Assembly (NCBI GenBank): GCA_023412665.1 | Contig: JAEZCA010000061.1 | Coordinates: 1-64,000, forward strand | DNA length: 64,000 nucleotides | From: Bacillota bacterium | GTDB taxonomy: Bacteria; Bacillota; Clostridia; Acetivibrionales; DTU013 | Direction of reading: 5' to 3' | In this document: one piece after another, positions 10,001 through 17,933 of the stretch | Layout: every line of letters begins with the position of its first letter | Numbering within the stretch: position 1 is the first letter of the stretch | The notes under the pieces: generated by a model | What the model was told of the DNA's origin: nothing | Seen by the model: the letters and a program-made list of their open reading frames with translations, nothing else | The model's database searches: none | Made by a program: the position numbers and the translations under genes

Positions 10001-12863
10001 TGTTGCAACCTTCTCCGTCATCAACAGGCTGACCGGCGCGACTGCCACATATCGGGTGGGCGTAGGAACCAAGCCGGTAACAACGGACTTCAGGGAGGGA
10101 GAGGACGCAGCGCTTGCCAAGGGCTGGTCCTTTAAAAACCGAAATGACAACGCACAGTTTGATATGGCCGGTTTAACCATAACGACTGAAAGAGGCGCAT
10201 TCTCCAATGTGGACTTCCAGCCCCAGAATGTATATATGCAGTCAGGCTTGGGCAACTGGATCGCCCAGACCCAGGTAAAATTTGCCCAAACGCCTTCTGT
10301 CGGCAACCAGCAGGCAGGGCTAATCATTTACGATGATGATAACAACTATATCCGGTTTGTATATGAGTGCGCCACTACCGGTTCCAGCAATGTGATACGA
10401 GTATACAATGTAGTAAATGGGTCTCAGACTCAATCCAATACAGCAACATCCGCCTCTCAGACAGGCATTTACCTCCAGATTGTCAAGGAAGGTGAAGTGT
10501 TCACCTTTAAATACTCATTGAACGGCACCACCTGGACGACATTCGGAACCACTTTATCAGTGAATTACGCATTGCCGCAGATCGGATTGTATGCTACCAG
10601 CGGAGATACGGACGCAGCAGAACCTATTACTGTTACGTACGAAATGCTCAATATACTCAAGCTGGCTGACCTGTATCCGAAGCTGAGCTCTCTGAGCATA
10701 AACGGTTCACCTCTGGCTGAATTCGATCCGCAGACATTTGCCTATAACATCCAGGTGGCAGAAAATGCAACTGAAGCGCCGGTCCTTGAGGCTACCTGTG
10801 ACGATCCAACATATACTATCACCTATAACCAGCTGAGCACCCCAAAGGGAACAGCTACTGCAACAGTATCCACACCTGCTGCGAGTGCAACATACAGCGT
10901 AAGCTTCAATACAGTTCCGGTTTCGGATTACCTCGCGGACGGGTCGATCGGAGAGAAATGGACAGTTCTCCGTGAGAATTCTTCAACCTATTCCGTAGAC
11001 AAGGGCAAAGGATTAAGGCTCCCGACCCAGCGCTATGATATATACAGCACCGGAGCACAATGGGAGAATGTCTTCATCCAGCCGGCAATGGGCAGCTGGG
11101 AAGTAGTTGCAAAGGTGTTCTATCCAAATATTCCCACAGCAAACTATCAGCAGGCAATGCTCCTGGTATGGCAGGACGAGGACAACTATATCAGGGCTAA
11201 CTGCCAGCAGAATTCGCTGAGGCTTGAACCCGGAAGAGAGGTCAACGGATCCTTCAGCAGTATCGGCGGAGGCACGGCTGTGGCCAATTCTGACGGTACA
11301 GTCGTTATTTACCACAGGATTAAGAAAGAGGGAACCACATATACCATATCCTATTCCCAGGACGGTGAAAACTTCACACAGATCGGCAATCCAATAACAG
11401 GAGTCAACTATAAGGATCCTAAGATAGGTTTGTTTGCGACACAGAACTCTAGCAATCCGCAGATGAATACCTACTTCGAATACCTTACTATAACCAACCT
11501 CAACGGTGTTGAAGTGAAATCCTACCAGCAAATGCTGCAGGACGCAGTAGACAATGTTAAGGAATATGTTGCTGCCGGCATACCAACGACAGTAGCTTCT
11601 GACATTGTGCTCGAGCCTGTTCCCTATGGGTACACCGTGTCAATGGAATCCAGCGATCCCAGCGTGATAGCAGCGGATGGCAAGGTGACTCTCCCTGCAT
11701 TGGTGGATAAGGAAGTAACAGTGAAGATAACTGTCTCCGATGGTACAAGGACATCGGTTTCCGATCCGATCAAGGTAACCGTCAAAGCTGAACAGTCGGC
11801 TCTGATATTGACAGGAAGCGATAGTATACAGCCCGGATCAAGCTTCACTGTAGGAGTGAGTTTGAATACCGCGGGTCAGAACGTATACGCAGAGGATATA
11901 GTCCTGAGCTATGATCCCGCAGTATTTGAGTATGTGGAGACAAAGGCAGAGGAAAATATCAATATCCTCAGATGTGAGCCCAATGATGCAGGTGCAGTCA
12001 GAATTGTTGCTGCTAATATCGGAGGAGTCACCGGAGACAGTGCCCCGTTGATGAATGTCAGCTTCAAGGTGAAGAGCGGGGTCCAGGATACATCGAGTGA
12101 TATTTCAGTTACCAAGGCAAAGCTTGGTGTAATGCCTGACGGAACTGTAATACAGGCAAATCTGACCAGCAAGACAATCTCCGTAGGAACAGCAGTAATT
12201 GTTGACAAGAGTAAATTGCAGGCGGCAATAACAGCGGCACAGGCTCAGTACAACGATGCGCCGGAGGGAAATGAGCCCGGCCAATACCCTGCTGAAGCCA
12301 GAGCTGCATTCCTGGCAGCAATCAACTCGGCTGATACAGTAAACACCAATCCGGATGCTACCCAGGCTGAGGTCGATGCCGCAGAAACGGCACTGGCAGA
12401 AGCCAAAGCAGTATTTGAAGCATCCAAGATCCCTGAGACCGGAGTAAACAAGGATGCTCTCAAGGCAGCAATAGATGATGCACAAAGCGTACACGACAGT
12501 GCGGTTATTGGAACTGCAGCCGGCAATTACCTGAAGTCCGCCAAGGATACATTCAAGGCAGCAATAGATGCAGCCAATGCTGTATTTGAAAACGCAAGTG
12601 CAAGCCAGACTGAGGTGGATAGCGCTGTAACTGCACTGAATGCAGCGATCGCAGCATTCAAGGCATCTGTGATAACAGAAAGTACCGGAGACATCAACAA
12701 CTCCACAGCGATCGATGTAGGAGACCTTGCTATCGTTGCATACTATTACGGCGCAGATCCTTCCAGTGAAAACTGGGAAGCAGCCAAGGTTGCGGATATC
12801 AATAAAGACAACAAGGTCGATATTGAGGATCTTGCCTTCATTGCTTCGAGAATACTGGGTTGA
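7032..12863 (+). CDS. Secreted GH3 glycosidase with cohesin, FIVAR and dockerin tail
   Basis: 1943 residues, extracellular. Signal peptide ~1-32 (cleavage near AFAEE). GH3 N and C catalytic domains span ~35-690, with nucleophile Asp ~305 in TGDCDSV and KHYVANNSER/NMHRDPRWGRNEES substrate-site motifs, as in beta-xylosidase/beta-glucosidase GH3 enzymes. A fibronectin-III-like domain follows (~720-815). Next come an Ig-like domain, two ConA-like sandwich domains (each with a YIR motif around DDNNYIRF and EDNYIRAN) separated by cadherin-like repeats, and another Ig-like domain (~1500-1585). The tail is cohesin (~1590-1720), two FIVAR repeats (~1722-1880) and a type I dockerin (~1885-1943) with calcium loops GDINNSTAIDVGDL and DINKDNKVDIEDL. 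Start: ATG at 7032 with AGGAGG six bases upstream. First gene of the cluster. Substrate probably xylo-oligosaccharides, given the GH10 neighbour. Confidence 0.93.
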   Translation: MQKRRVLSLILVILLCIGMLPVMSMTAFAEEAEEPEQNPIFMDPSYTYEERAADLVARMSTTQKGSQVYSQSTPSITSAQLGGGALNVPATTGVPSYTWWQETLHGYLNGQNSNSYPQNTSIGNTWNPDLYYSVASEIADEIRERAPKGATVSTDGRQNATNLNFYSPTVNMHRDPRWGRNEESYSEDVLLMSKMGTAFVQGIQGMDQEGNLLDPAGRRKLNPTIKHYVANNSERNRLDGGADTSLRILREYYAAPYRNIIREADVSSIMTAYSTLNGDPCTWSSYLIDTLLRQTYGFSGHMTGDCDSVSTISRHNFINPYTGKVLTIVEQFSQALAHGMDLQCNGGHGSGANTYASNMASMIEQAVETDKGRFTENQLDISLHRLMTARMQTGEWDSDNTFTTEAAERVAGQSSSVGWQTPERLKLIDDVNAEAVVMLKNEAPVGSSEKILPLAVPDSGEYKVVIVGAWQTNMYQGLYSSNQSNNTNRINIQQRIASNITEKNPEATFTYLTGYGNSTSSASYTILDADQATIAAADAVIVVTGTDGNYSKEDGDRTSTVFSNGQATLISNVGKLNSRTVAVMETCGPMQVTQFENDVAAILWSSYLGNRKVGFGDVITGKVNPSGKITDTWYKNVSDTGDSDIPSIYDYDLVASEDKQGRTYMYYTGDPSYPFGYGLSYTTFEYSNLSINKGDSAASEFDANDTVSVSFDVTNTGSMKGKEVVQLYVAQPEAPAELKRPIKRLQGFDKIELEPGETKTVMIDVKISDLAFYNEDEDRNIVDTGLYEIQVGRSSADVPLKGNINVSGSLKIVPAVLTAKPSQSGDETIGIEERLIFDKGRTVDPKLTVAMNDESLWGYIIKQQSSLVKQKTSTPFPEGMTFTYSSNRPSVVSVTDGVIRTEGPGVATITATATYNGVSASTDFVVYVVSSQYIDNITVDGTPIPGFKNDKLNYSIELPAGTTEIPVIEFVNNNEDLDVVKHEPLTSIPGVATFSVINRLTGATATYRVGVGTKPVTTDFREGEDAALAKGWSFKNRNDNAQFDMAGLTITTERGAFSNVDFQPQNVYMQSGLGNWIAQTQVKFAQTPSVGNQQAGLIIYDDDNNYIRFVYECATTGSSNVIRVYNVVNGSQTQSNTATSASQTGIYLQIVKEGEVFTFKYSLNGTTWTTFGTTLSVNYALPQIGLYATSGDTDAAEPITVTYEMLNILKLADLYPKLSSLSINGSPLAEFDPQTFAYNIQVAENATEAPVLEATCDDPTYTITYNQLSTPKGTATATVSTPAASATYSVSFNTVPVSDYLADGSIGEKWTVLRENSSTYSVDKGKGLRLPTQRYDIYSTGAQWENVFIQPAMGSWEVVAKVFYPNIPTANYQQAMLLVWQDEDNYIRANCQQNSLRLEPGREVNGSFSSIGGGTAVANSDGTVVIYHRIKKEGTTYTISYSQDGENFTQIGNPITGVNYKDPKIGLFATQNSSNPQMNTYFEYLTITNLNGVEVKSYQQMLQDAVDNVKEYVAAGIPTTVASDIVLEPVPYGYTVSMESSDPSVIAADGKVTLPALVDKEVTVKITVSDGTRTSVSDPIKVTVKAEQSALILTGSDSIQPGSSFTVGVSLNTAGQNVYAEDIVLSYDPAVFEYVETKAEENINILRCEPNDAGAVRIVAANIGGVTGDSAPLMNVSFKVKSGVQDTSSDISVTKAKLGVMPDGTVIQANLTSKTISVGTAVIVDKSKLQAAITAAQAQYNDAPEGNEPGQYPAEARAAFLAAINSADTVNTNPDATQAEVDAAETALAEAKAVFEASKIPETGVNKDALKAAIDDAQSVHDSAVIGTAAGNYLKSAKDTFKAAIDAANAVFENASASQTEVDSAVTALNAAIAAFKASVITESTGDINNSTAIDVGDLAIVAYYYGADPSSENWEAAKVADINKDNKVDIEDLAFIASRILG

Positions 12864-12880
12864 TCTTTGGACAGGAACCA

Positions 12881-12903
12881 GGCAGGGCCATGATTGCCCT
12901 GCC
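12881..12903 (+). terminator. Intergenic stem-loop between GH3 and GH10 genes
   Basis: GGCAGGGC (12881-12888) and GCCCTGCC (12896-12903) form a perfect 8-bp GC-rich stem with a 7-base loop. No T-run follows, so it looks like a processing or stabilising hairpin, or a partial terminator, inside an operon. Confidence 0.55.
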
Positions 12904-12953
12904 TTGCCTTCCTGGCAGGAGCTTCAAAAAAATCATGAAAGAGGTATCTGTTT

Positions 12954-15900
12954 ATGATTAAAAAGCTATTAACGATGTTACTGATTGTTGCGATTATTTC
13001 GACCCTGTTTATCCAGCCTGTTTCTGCAGCATATCAGCCCGAACTTCCATCCCTGTACGAGACGTTCAGCGATTACTTCATGTTTGGTGCCTTCCATGGC
13101 ATGAGCAACTTCTTCGGAAGCAATGCTGATGTAAGAAATCTGCTGCAGCATCATTACAACAGCTGGTGCCCGGCCAATGAATTCAAGCCATCAAACCTGC
13201 TTAACCTTAGTACTGCAGCTACTACATACAATAATGTATATAGTGAAGTGAATGCTGACGGAATAATTGATGAAGCAGAACAACAGCGGCTCTTTGAGGC
13301 CAATACGACCATTGTGCTTGGGGCAACCAGCTCACAGTTGAATTTTTTGAACCAGGTCAGGACATTCAATGAAAATCGCAGTCCTGAAGACCAGATCAAG
13401 GTAAAAGCACATACTTTGTTTTGGCACAATCTCAGCCAGCAGCCTGAAGCATTTTTCCATGAAGGGTTTTCAAATTCGAAACCCTGGGCGACCAAGGAGG
13501 TAATGCTGGCCAGGATAGATTCATATATCCAGAAGGTATTTGAAAGGTTTGAACCCTATAAGGACATTATTTATTCATGGGATGTTGTCAATGAAGCAAT
13601 CGATGACTTCTCCGGATTTATCCGCAATGAGAACGATTATCAGGAAGGCCGCTGGGGCCGTATCTTCAAAAGACCTGATATCACCGACAGGAATGAAAGG
13701 ATATATGAAGAGGCAGTTTGGGTCAGACAGGCCTTCGAGTCAGCCGCTAAATATGTCAAACAGTATGACCTGGACTGGACACTTGTCTACAATGATTTCT
13801 ATGATGCGGACAAGGACTATGAACCAAAGCTCAGTTCTACTGTAGAGATGCTCAAGCCTATCTATGAGCAGATGAAGGAGGACGGTGTTACCTTCGTCAT
13901 CGGCTTGCAGAACAGAAATGCGACCTCGCTCAGTCTGGATGTTTTCAAAGATATGTACAATAAGTTTGCCGAAATATGTGATGAGATCCAGACGACAGAG
14001 TCCGACACGCGTTCCGACCTTGTTGCCAACCCGAATTACAGCCGGGACGTATTGCCGTACTATCTGCCCGATGGTACGAAAAATCCTGAATGGACATTCA
14101 GCAATTGGCAAAACACACCGAACGCACATGTGGCTCTGGTCAGATCCGGATGGACAGCCGCTATGGCAAATCTGCCCGAGATCCAGAGAGAGCAGGCCGA
14201 CTGGCAGGCGGATCAATTCGATTTCCTTCTTGAAAACAGTAAAGGCAACGGAGGGAAGATCACAGTATACGCTTTTGATGGAGTGAATGATTCCAACACC
14301 TTCAATTCCAATAAAGGTGCTCATATCTTCATGTCGGCTGACAGTACAGGAAATACGAACTATACGGCAAAGATGTCCTACTATGCAATGATCGGCAGCG
14401 TAGCCCGTTTTGAATTGAAAAAGGGAATGCAGAGAATTCCTGACGATTCAGCAAAGGATAATTATACACCTGACAGCTGGAGCAAGTATGCTGCAGCCAG
14501 GCAGGCGGCGGAAGATGTCCTTGGTGTAAGGATCTATGATCTGGACGGAGTAAACGATGTGGAAAAAGCCGAAAGCGATTTGGCAGAAGCTTTGGAAGGC
14601 TTGACGGAAACTGCTGTATCATTGAGCGAAATAAAAATAAATGGTTCGGCATTATCCGGATTCGCTCCGGGAATACGTGACTATGCGCTGACTGTTCCGG
14701 TCGGATCAGTGCCGCAAGTCACCGCTACTGCTGCCGCTCCTGCAGCAAAGGTCACGATAGACCAGGCTGAGGGACTTCCCGGTAAAGCTGTCATTTCAGT
14801 TGAATCAGAGGATGGTGCCAAGCAGACTGTATATACAGTTAACTTTAATGTTGACACCACACTGAGCAGTCTGAAAGTCAACGGGACGGATGTAAGCGGA
14901 TTCAGCCCTGACAAGTTCTCATACGATATGTTTGCCTCTTATGGGCAGACTCCCAATGTGACCGCTGTCGCCAGCGACCCTGGAGTTACGGTTGACATAA
15001 GCCAGGCGGCGGCAGTACCTGGAAAGGCGATAATCGATGTTTCAGCAGGGAGCGCAAAAACTACATATATAATAAATTTTACTGCAGACTCATCTCTCAA
15101 AAGTCTTAAAGTAAATGGAATAGAGGTCAGTGGATTCAATTCGGGCACTTATACATACAATGTATACATACCGAGCGGAGTGACACCTTTGGTATCCGTC
15201 GTACCGAATGATCCGAATGCGCCGGTTGCAATAACACAGGCTGATACCGTGCCGGGACAGGCCAGGGCTGTGATCGGAAGCGGAGACAGTCAGCTTGTCT
15301 ATACAATAAACTTCAACAACAGGGCAAACGGGAATGACGAGTTCAACAGCACTACCTTAGATACGACACTCTGGCATTGGGTCAATGAAGATCCTGGAAC
15401 CTGGAGTTTGTCCAAAAATCCCGGATACATGACCATAAGCCCAAGAGTCGGAGATATCTATGGAGGATCCACAGATGGAAAGAATATCCTGCTGCAGGAT
15501 GCACAGGGGGACTGGACCATAGAGACCAGGCTCGAATGCTCCATAAGGCCATATAGTGCATACCAGCAAGGCGGAATCATCGCATACCAGGATATGGACA
15601 ATTATATAAAACTGGACTGGGAAGCCACCAGTTCAAGCAATACGATCATCCAGGCCTGCTGGGAGGTGGACGGGACAGCGACGGCAAACAGTGTAAACGG
15701 CAGTGTCGTAGGCGACAACAATACCTTATGGCTTAGGATGGTCAAGAGCGGAAATAATTATTCTGCATATTACTCAACCAATGGAACCGATTATAGCCAG
15801 GTAGGATCCGCTATCACACTGAATTTGAAGAATGCTCAGGCAGGACTTATCTCTATAAATGGTTCGGGGACCAATACAGACCTGGATGTGAAATTTGACT

Positions 15901-16772
15901 ATTTCCATAGCAGTGCAGGCATATTTACTCCTCTGCCGGATGAAACATCAGTAACGATCACAGGGAGCGGCAGTGTACAACCCGAATCTAACTTTTCCGT
16001 GGGCATAAACTTGAATGCTTCAAATAAAACCGTATATGCAGATGATATCACCGTAAGCTATGACCCCGCAGTATTTGAGTATGTCGGCACGACAAAAGCA
16101 AGTGAAAACGTAAATGTACTCAGAAGCGAGATCGTCGGTACAGGCAAGGTGAGAATTATTGCAGCCAATATAGGAGGGATCACCGGAAGAAATGTTCCAT
16201 TGCTGGATGTCGGTTTCAAGGCGAAGAGCGGAGTGCAGTCAGTATCGAGTGATATCTCTGTAACCGAAGCGAAGCTGGGTATTATGCCGGATGGAACCGT
16301 AGTCCTGGCAGGCTTGAGCAGCAAGACCATCGCTGTGGGTGAAACAGCGGTTGTAAACAAGGATGCTTTAAGGGCTGCTATCGATGAAGCACAAAGCGTG
16401 CACGACAGTGCCGTCGTAGGAACTGTAAACGGCTCTTACCTGAAGTCTGAAAAGGATAAATTCAAGACGGCAATAGATGCAGCAAAAGCTGTATATGAAA
16501 ATCAAGATGCAAGCCAGGAAGAGGTGGATAATGCCACTGCTGCGCTGAATTCAGCAGTTGCGGCATTCAAGGCTTCTGTGATAACAGCATCCACAGGAGA
16601 TATCAACAGCACACCGGCAATCGATGTAGGAGACCTTGCTATAATTGCATTCTACTACGGTGCTGATTCTTCCGGTGAAAACTGGGAAGCAGCCAAGGTT
16701 GCAGATATCAATAAAGACGGCAAGGTGGATATTGAGGATCTGGCTTTTGTTGCATCCAGATTACCCGACTAA
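12954..16772 (+). CDS. Secreted GH10 xylanase with cohesin, FIVAR and dockerin tail
   Basis: 1272 residues. Signal peptide ~1-25 (cleavage after VSAA). GH10 TIM barrel ~30-485: substrate-subsite motif NEFKPSN (family usually NEMKP), KAHTLFWHN, acid/base Glu214 in WDVVNEAID, and nucleophile Glu349 in TTESD. This predicts endo-1,4-beta-xylanase activity. A short FIVAR-like stretch (~497-550) and three cadherin-like beta repeats (~555-790), each containing a SLKVNG-type strand, follow. A ConA-like domain (~790-995), similar to those in the GH3 protein, comes next. The tail is cohesin (~998-1130), FIVAR (~1134-1207) and dockerin (~1212-1272, loops GDINSTPAIDVGDL and DINKDGKVDIEDL). Start: ATG at 12954 with AGAGGT eight bases upstream. 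Its FIVAR-dockerin DNA is strikingly close to that of the GH3 gene. Confidence 0.94.
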   Translation: MIKKLLTMLLIVAIISTLFIQPVSAAYQPELPSLYETFSDYFMFGAFHGMSNFFGSNADVRNLLQHHYNSWCPANEFKPSNLLNLSTAATTYNNVYSEVNADGIIDEAEQQRLFEANTTIVLGATSSQLNFLNQVRTFNENRSPEDQIKVKAHTLFWHNLSQQPEAFFHEGFSNSKPWATKEVMLARIDSYIQKVFERFEPYKDIIYSWDVVNEAIDDFSGFIRNENDYQEGRWGRIFKRPDITDRNERIYEEAVWVRQAFESAAKYVKQYDLDWTLVYNDFYDADKDYEPKLSSTVEMLKPIYEQMKEDGVTFVIGLQNRNATSLSLDVFKDMYNKFAEICDEIQTTESDTRSDLVANPNYSRDVLPYYLPDGTKNPEWTFSNWQNTPNAHVALVRSGWTAAMANLPEIQREQADWQADQFDFLLENSKGNGGKITVYAFDGVNDSNTFNSNKGAHIFMSADSTGNTNYTAKMSYYAMIGSVARFELKKGMQRIPDDSAKDNYTPDSWSKYAAARQAAEDVLGVRIYDLDGVNDVEKAESDLAEALEGLTETAVSLSEIKINGSALSGFAPGIRDYALTVPVGSVPQVTATAAAPAAKVTIDQAEGLPGKAVISVESEDGAKQTVYTVNFNVDTTLSSLKVNGTDVSGFSPDKFSYDMFASYGQTPNVTAVASDPGVTVDISQAAAVPGKAIIDVSAGSAKTTYIINFTADSSLKSLKVNGIEVSGFNSGTYTYNVYIPSGVTPLVSVVPNDPNAPVAITQADTVPGQARAVIGSGDSQLVYTINFNNRANGNDEFNSTTLDTTLWHWVNEDPGTWSLSKNPGYMTISPRVGDIYGGSTDGKNILLQDAQGDWTIETRLECSIRPYSAYQQGGIIAYQDMDNYIKLDWEATSSSNTIIQACWEVDGTATANSVNGSVVGDNNTLWLRMVKSGNNYSAYYSTNGTDYSQVGSAITLNLKNAQAGLISINGSGTNTDLDVKFDYFHSSAGIFTPLPDETSVTITGSGSVQPESNFSVGINLNASNKTVYADDITVSYDPAVFEYVGTTKASENVNVLRSEIVGTGKVRIIAANIGGITGRNVPLLDVGFKAKSGVQSVSSDISVTEAKLGIMPDGTVVLAGLSSKTIAVGETAVVNKDALRAAIDEAQSVHDSAVVGTVNGSYLKSEKDKFKTAIDAAKAVYENQDASQEEVDNATAALNSAVAAFKASVITASTGDINSTPAIDVGDLAIIAFYYGADSSGENWEAAKVADINKDGKVDIEDLAFVASRLPD

Positions 16773-16798
16773 GTGATTTGTGATTTGTGAGTGAGGAC

Positions 16799-16828
16799 CT
16801 GGATGGGGATGGAAACCTCCTCATCCAG
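16799..16828 (+). terminator. Intergenic stem-loop between GH10 and anchor genes
   Basis: CTGGATG (16799-16805) pairs with CATCCAG (16822-16828) and the stem continues imperfectly through GGGATGG/CCTCCT. It ends 26 bases before the next ATG and has no T-run, again resembling an operon-internal processing or stabilising hairpin. Confidence 0.5.
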
Positions 16829-16853
16829 AGTTCCCGGAAATAAGGAGATAACT

Positions 16854-17858
16854 ATGAAGAGTGCTCATTTGATTGTTATATGCTTACTTACTGTAGTCCT
16901 GACAATGATTTGCATGTCCGGCGCTGCCTATGCCGAAGGTGAAACAGGCTTTTCTTTGATGCAAAGCGTGAATGATGCTTCACCAGGTCAGATGCTGGAA
17001 ATCACCCTAAATGGCAACAACCTGAAAAACCTCTATGCATATGAAGCCGTAATAACCTATGACGCTGCCGTGGTGGAGGTCGATAAGGCAGAATCCAAAC
17101 TGGAAGGCTTTTTTATACCTCCGAAGACAAAGGACGATGGGAAAATGGTCATAGCATTTACCAAAATAGGAAAAAAGGATGGAGAAAAGGGCAGTCTGCC
17201 TCTTTGTACTATTGCTTTTAAGGGAAAGACCCAGGGAAACGCGAATATCAAGCTGGTGTCGGTAAAAGCCCTGGATCCAAACCTGACTGCTTCAGTCTAC
17301 AATGGGACAAGCCCATCTAAAACCTTCACTGACCTGGAAGGCTACAAATGGGCGAAAATGCAGATCGAGGCTCTTGCTGAGCAAGGCATAATTAAGGGAA
17401 CCTCAGAGACTACATTCAGCCCGGAATTGAACATTACCAGGGCAGACTTTATATGCCTGATTGTAAGGGCGCTGGATTTGTCCGCTGAAGTTGACAGCAA
17501 TTTCAGTGATGCAGCACAGACCGACTATTTCTATAAAGAGGTTGGGATCGCAAGGAAGCTTGGTGTTGTCGAAGGGGTTGGAGACGACAAATTGCTGCCC
17601 AGGGAGAAAATATCCAGGCAGGATATGATGGTATGCGTTTCAAGGGCAATGAAGATCGCAGGAAAGAAACTGGATGAATCGGCTTCTGATCTGAGTATGT
17701 TCAGTGACTCCGGTGAGGTGGCAAAGTATGCTTCAAGTGCGGCAGCTCAGCTGGTCAAGGAAGGGATCATCATGGGCAGCGGCGGTGTGATAAATCCGAA
17801 GGGGACGGCTACAAGAGCCGAAACCGCCGTTATTATCTACAGGATATTGAATAAATGA
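16854..17858 (+). CDS. Cohesin-SLH cell-surface anchoring protein
   Basis: 334 residues, secreted and cell-wall bound. Signal peptide ~1-27 (cleavage near AYAEG). Residues ~30-155 form one cohesin-like beta-sandwich (DASPGQMLEITLNG, then YEAVITYDAAVVEV). Residues ~160-334 form three SLH repeats (FTDLEGYKWAKMQIEALAEQ, a second with ITRADFICLIVRAL, and a third ending ATRAETAVIIYRIL) that bind pyruvylated wall polymer. It has no dockerin, enzyme or FIVAR. In established cellulosomes such cohesin-SLH proteins (OlpA type) fix dockerin-bearing partners to the cell. Here it sits inside the enzyme cluster and is the only visible surface link. Its cohesin differs clearly from the four enzyme-borne cohesins. 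Start: ATG at 16854 with AAGGAG six bases upstream; an upstream frame start at 16791 lies in the hairpin and is not supported. Confidence 0.9.
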   Translation: MKSAHLIVICLLTVVLTMICMSGAAYAEGETGFSLMQSVNDASPGQMLEITLNGNNLKNLYAYEAVITYDAAVVEVDKAESKLEGFFIPPKTKDDGKMVIAFTKIGKKDGEKGSLPLCTIAFKGKTQGNANIKLVSVKALDPNLTASVYNGTSPSKTFTDLEGYKWAKMQIEALAEQGIIKGTSETTFSPELNITRADFICLIVRALDLSAEVDSNFSDAAQTDYFYKEVGIARKLGVVEGVGDDKLLPREKISRQDMMVCVSRAMKIAGKKLDESASDLSMFSDSGEVAKYASSAAAQLVKEGIIMGSGGVINPKGTATRAETAVIIYRILNK

Positions 17859-17933
17859 ATCACAAAGGATGGAGTTTAGTGTAAATTTCACAACAACCTG
17901 TAACTTAGTTATGGATAAGGAAGGTGATTATGT

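Noticed and set aside
13154..14324. Long antisense ORFs over the GH10 gene
   Set aside because: Mirror the codon structure of the real gene and have no SD or protein-like features.
17859..17933. Hairpin between the anchor and adaptor genes like those at other junctions
   Set aside because: Only very short complementary pieces (GTG/CAC, TAACT/GTTA); not a convincing stem.
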